From positions 1 through 18,289 of the forward strand of contig CAKTOJ010000027.1 in the NCBI GenBank assembly GCA_934589665.1: a DNA stretch of 18,289 bases, read 5' to 3'. The translations under genes and the position numbers were made by a program. The DNA comes from an uncultured Oscillospiraceae bacterium (GTDB lineage: Bacteria > Bacillota > Clostridia > Oscillospirales > Oscillospiraceae). Of the stretch, positions 16,027 to 18,289 are shown one piece after another. Positions within the stretch are counted from its first letter, which is position 1. Each line of letters starts with the position of its first letter. The notes under the pieces are model-generated. The model was not told the DNA's origin, did no database searches, and saw nothing but the letters and a program-made list of their open reading frames with translations.

Positions 16027-16718
16027 CAGCGCTGCTGACACAGGGTCTGCGGGAGCTGGGGCTGGATGAAAGCCGGGCCGGTACGCTCGAGCGCTTTGCC
16101 GCCCTCCTGCTTGAGAAAAACGAGGTAATGAACCTCACCGCCATTACGGAGCCGACCGCCGTCGCGCAGCTGCATCTGCTCGACAGCGCGGCATTGACGC
16201 AATTCGTCGATCTTTCCGGAAAAAAGGTCGTCGATGTCGGCACCGGCGCGGGCTTTCCGGGCATGCCGCTGCGGATCTTAAAGGATGATTTTGACCTGAC
16301 GCTGCTCGACTCTCTCGGCAAGCGCATCGCGTGGCTCTCCGAGGCCTGCGAAGCACTCGGCTTGCAGCGTGTGGAATGTGTCCACGCGCGGGCGGAGGAA
16401 TTTGCCGCCGCGCACTGCGAGCTATACGACACCGCCACATCCCGCGCGGTCGCGCAGCTCAATGTTCTCTGCGAGCTGGCGCTGCCGCTGGTGAAGGTCG
16501 GCGGGCAGTTTCTGGCCATGAAGAGCATTGACACCGAAGAGGAGATTGCCTCCGCCAAAAACGCCATACGGACGCTCGGCGGAAAAATCGTCAGCGTCAA
16601 GGACTACACGATTCCGACCAGCACCGTTACACATCGTGTGGTCGTGATCGAAAAGGTCTCCCCCACCCCGGCGAAATATCCGCGGGCGTTCGCAAAGATC
16701 AAAAAACAGCCGCTTTGA
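16023..16718 (+). CDS. rsmG: 16S rRNA (guanine-N7, position 527) methyltransferase RsmG
   Basis: 231 residues from a GTG coupled to the mscL stop. NLTAI (37-41) and the SAM-binding motif VVDVGTGAGFPGMPLR (69-84) followed by LLDSLGKR are the family signatures; SRAVAQL (140-146) and LAMKS are further conserved blocks. It methylates G527 of 16S rRNA using S-adenosylmethionine; loss is known to give low-level streptomycin resistance. In many Firmicutes it directly precedes parA-parB; here it lies about 3.4 kb after parB and precedes a MinD-like gene. Confidence 0.96.
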   Translation: MTALLTQGLRELGLDESRAGTLERFAALLLEKNEVMNLTAITEPTAVAQLHLLDSAALTQFVDLSGKKVVDVGTGAGFPGMPLRILKDDFDLTLLDSLGKRIAWLSEACEALGLQRVECVHARAEEFAAAHCELYDTATSRAVAQLNVLCELALPLVKVGGQFLAMKSIDTEEEIASAKNAIRTLGGKIVSVKDYTIPTSTVTHRVVVIEKVSPTPAKYPRAFAKIKKQPL

Positions 16719-16739
16719 CGCGCGGCACAGGAGTTTTTT

Positions 16740-17486
16740 ATGGGACAGGTCATCGCCGTGGTATCCGGAAAGGGCGGCACGGGAAAAACTTCATTTACCG
16801 CGCTCGTCGGCTCGGCTTTGGCCGAAATGGGCTGCCGGACGCTGTGTCTGGACTGTGACATCGGTCTGCGGAACCTTGACCTCGCACTCGGCATGAGCGA
16901 CTGCGCCCTGATGGACTTCACCGACGTGATCGCCGGCCGGGCAACGCTTGAGCAGGCCGCGGTCAGGCATCCGCGCTGCGGCAGGCTCTTCCTGCTCACC
17001 GCGCCGGTCGGGCTGCACGAGGATGTGCGGACGAGCCGCATGAAAGCACTGCTCGATGAGGTACGCGAAAAATTTGATTTCTGCCTGATCGACTCCGGTG
17101 CTGGGCTGGGCGATGCGTTCCGGCTGGCCACCTGCGCGGCGGACCGCGCGGTCGTGGTTGCAACGACCGATCCGACCAGCCTGCGCGACGCGCAGCGGAC
17201 CGTGATGGAGCTGAAGGATTTCCCGAACGGGAAACTCCATCTGGTCGTCAACCGTGTGCGGCGCAAGCTGCTCAAGGCCTTAAGCAGCAACATCGACGAC
17301 GCCATTGACGCGGCGGGACTGCCGCTGCTGGGCGTCATTCCCGAGGATGAAGGCATCCCCATTGCACTTGGGCGAAACGCCCTGACCGTATTCTCCCGCG
17401 AAAGCTACGCCGAGATCGCCTGCCGCAATATTGCGCGCCGGTTGACTGGCGAACGCGTGCCGCTGATGAAGCTTCCGCGGCGATAA
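16740..17486 (+). CDS. MinD/ParA-superfamily ATPase (MinD-like)
   Basis: 248 residues. Deviant Walker A SGKGGTGKTS (9-18; MinD usually has KGGVGKTT), switch region CLDCDIGLRNLDLALG (36-51), which is MinD-like rather than ParA-like, and Walker B FDFCLIDSGAGLGD (112-125). In MinD the protein binds membrane through a C-terminal amphipathic helix and recruits MinC to block division at wrong sites. Here the C-terminus (ERVPLMKLPRR) is short and basic and no clear helix is seen; minC and minE are not adjacent. It could be a true MinD, or a FlhG/BacD-like positioning ATPase. AGGAG lies 6-7 bases before the ATG; 21 bases from rsmG. Confidence 0.85.
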   Translation: MGQVIAVVSGKGGTGKTSFTALVGSALAEMGCRTLCLDCDIGLRNLDLALGMSDCALMDFTDVIAGRATLEQAAVRHPRCGRLFLLTAPVGLHEDVRTSRMKALLDEVREKFDFCLIDSGAGLGDAFRLATCAADRAVVVATTDPTSLRDAQRTVMELKDFPNGKLHLVVNRVRRKLLKALSSNIDDAIDAAGLPLLGVIPEDEGIPIALGRNALTVFSRESYAEIACRNIARRLTGERVPLMKLPRR

Positions 17487-17529
17487 ATCAAAAAAGCAAA
17501 AAATTTACGATAGAAAGGGGCGCGGTTCA

Positions 17530-17946
17530 ATGAACATCGCACTCATGGCACACGACAACAAAAAGGATCTCATGGTACAATTCTGCACAGCCTATGCCGG
17601 AATACTCTCCAAGCATACCATCTGTGCGACCAACATTACAGGAAAAATGGTCGCGGAGGCCACCGGTCTCCCCATCCACCTTTTCCTGGCGCGTATCCAC
17701 GGCGGCGCGGAGCAGATCGGTGCCCGCATCGCATACAACGAGATCGATATGGTCCTCTTCTTCAACGATCCGCGCGACCAGAAATCCTGCGAAAGCGTGA
17801 GCTACATCTCCTGCCTGTGCGACCAGAACAACATTCCCTTCGCCAGCAATGTGGCCACGGCGGAAATGCTCGTCCTCGGTCTCAGCCGCGGCGATCTGGA
17901 TTGGCGCGACATTGTAAATCCGAAAACCAAGCCGTTTACGGCGTGA
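17530..17946 (+). CDS. Methylglyoxal synthase family protein with altered active site
   Basis: 138 residues, the length of Bacillus MgsA, and clearly homologous: NIALMAHDNKKDLMVQF, EATGLPIHLFL, EQIGARIA and the end GDLDWRDIVNP. MgsA converts dihydroxyacetone phosphate to methylglyoxal. Compared with E. coli MgsA from memory (offset 11), catalytic Asp71 is Ala60, His98 is Cys87, Asp101 is Val90, and phosphate-binding Thr47, Ser65, Gly66 are Ile36, Ala54, Arg55; His19, Asp20 and Asp91 are kept. So the usual reaction is unlikely, and I withhold the symbol mgsA. AAAGGGG lies about 10 bases before the ATG. Probably co-transcribed with the MinD-like gene. Confidence 0.85.
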   Translation: MNIALMAHDNKKDLMVQFCTAYAGILSKHTICATNITGKMVAEATGLPIHLFLARIHGGAEQIGARIAYNEIDMVLFFNDPRDQKSCESVSYISCLCDQNNIPFASNVATAEMLVLGLSRGDLDWRDIVNPKTKPFTA

Positions 17947-18006
17947 TTATAAATACAAAACGTTATATTTCAAGCAAAAATTACTGATAGGAGTTGTTTT
18001 TATCTT

Positions 18007-18289
18007 ATGATGCAGTCCCGTACACACAACTGTAACCAGCTGCGCATCGAGAATGTGGGCGAGAAGGTCAAGCTCGTCGGCTGGATGGAGAATGTCCGCG
18101 AGGTCGGCGGCAATCTGGCTTTCGTCGTCCTGCGCGATTTCTATGGCACGACACAGGTCGTCGTGGAGGACGAAGAGGACCTGAAGGTCATCAAGGGAAT
18201 CAACAAGGAATCCACCATCTCCGTCGAGGGCACCGTGCGCGAGCGCGCGAGCAAGAACAGCAAGCAGGCCACCGGCGAGATCGAGGTCG
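18007..18289 (+). CDS. aspS: Aspartyl-tRNA synthetase, N-terminal part (partial at right edge)
   Basis: The frame is open from ATG 18007 (a second ATG follows at 18010) to the window edge, 94 codons. This is the N-terminal OB-fold anticodon-binding domain: SRTHNCNQLRIENVGEKVKL, GWMENVREVGGNLAFVVLRD, TTQVVVED and VRERASKNSKQATGEIEV. RTH near the start and TGEIEV are typical of bacterial AspRS rather than AsnRS. The catalytic domain is beyond the edge, so discriminating versus non-discriminating type cannot be judged. AGGAG (17989-17993) lies 13 bases from the ATG, somewhat far. Confidence 0.87.
   Translation, partial: MMQSRTHNCNQLRIENVGEKVKLVGWMENVREVGGNLAFVVLRDFYGTTQVVVEDEEDLKVIKGINKESTISVEGTVRERASKNSKQATGEIEV

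Overview
The window looks like chromosomal DNA from a GC-rich, endospore-forming member of the Clostridia, most likely an Oscillospiraceae/Ruminococcaceae-type gut anaerobe. The reasons are pyruvate:ferredoxin oxidoreductase (anaerobic pyruvate metabolism), the spore germination protease gpr behind a forespore-type promoter, strong AGGAGG ribosome sites, TTG/GTG starts, and Firmicutes-like forms of ThiI, RpsT, ParA/ParB and MscL. Genus cannot be fixed from the sequence alone. No phage, IS element, CRISPR array, tRNA or rRNA was seen.

Layout. (1) 1-1322, minus strand: the N-terminal 440 codons of nifJ, running off the left edge. (2) 1323-1637: a divergent regulatory region with a promoter on each strand. 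(3) 1638-5385, plus strand: a tight operon of comM, a small membrane protein, thiI and the stand-alone CinA C-terminal domain (pncC). (4) 5522-5932: a small P-loop protein with its own promoter and terminator, convergent with rpsT (6057-6320, minus). (5) rpsT and gpr fire back to back, rpsT from a housekeeping promoter and gpr from a sigma-G/F-like promoter. (6) nadE and a cytosolic GH13 alpha-glucan hydrolase follow, each ending in a terminator. (7) 10239-13132: the chromosome-segregation locus, parA - lipoprotein - parB - coiled-coil membrane protein, bracketed by two parS sites; the first parS is the core of the GH13 terminator hairpin. (8) 13170-18289: serS, an acyltransferase-3 membrane protein, mscL, rsmG, a MinD-like ATPase, an MgsA-family protein that has lost most catalytic residues, and the start of aspS.

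How it fits together. ParA, ParB and the two parS sites form a complete partition module, which usually lies near the replication origin (inference); rsmG, normally next to parAB in Firmicutes, is here about 3 kb away and is followed instead by a second ParA/MinD-superfamily ATPase. The features most worth following are the parS/terminator fusion, the two envelope-protein genes embedded in the par operon, and the catalytically stripped MgsA paralog beside the orphan MinD-like protein.
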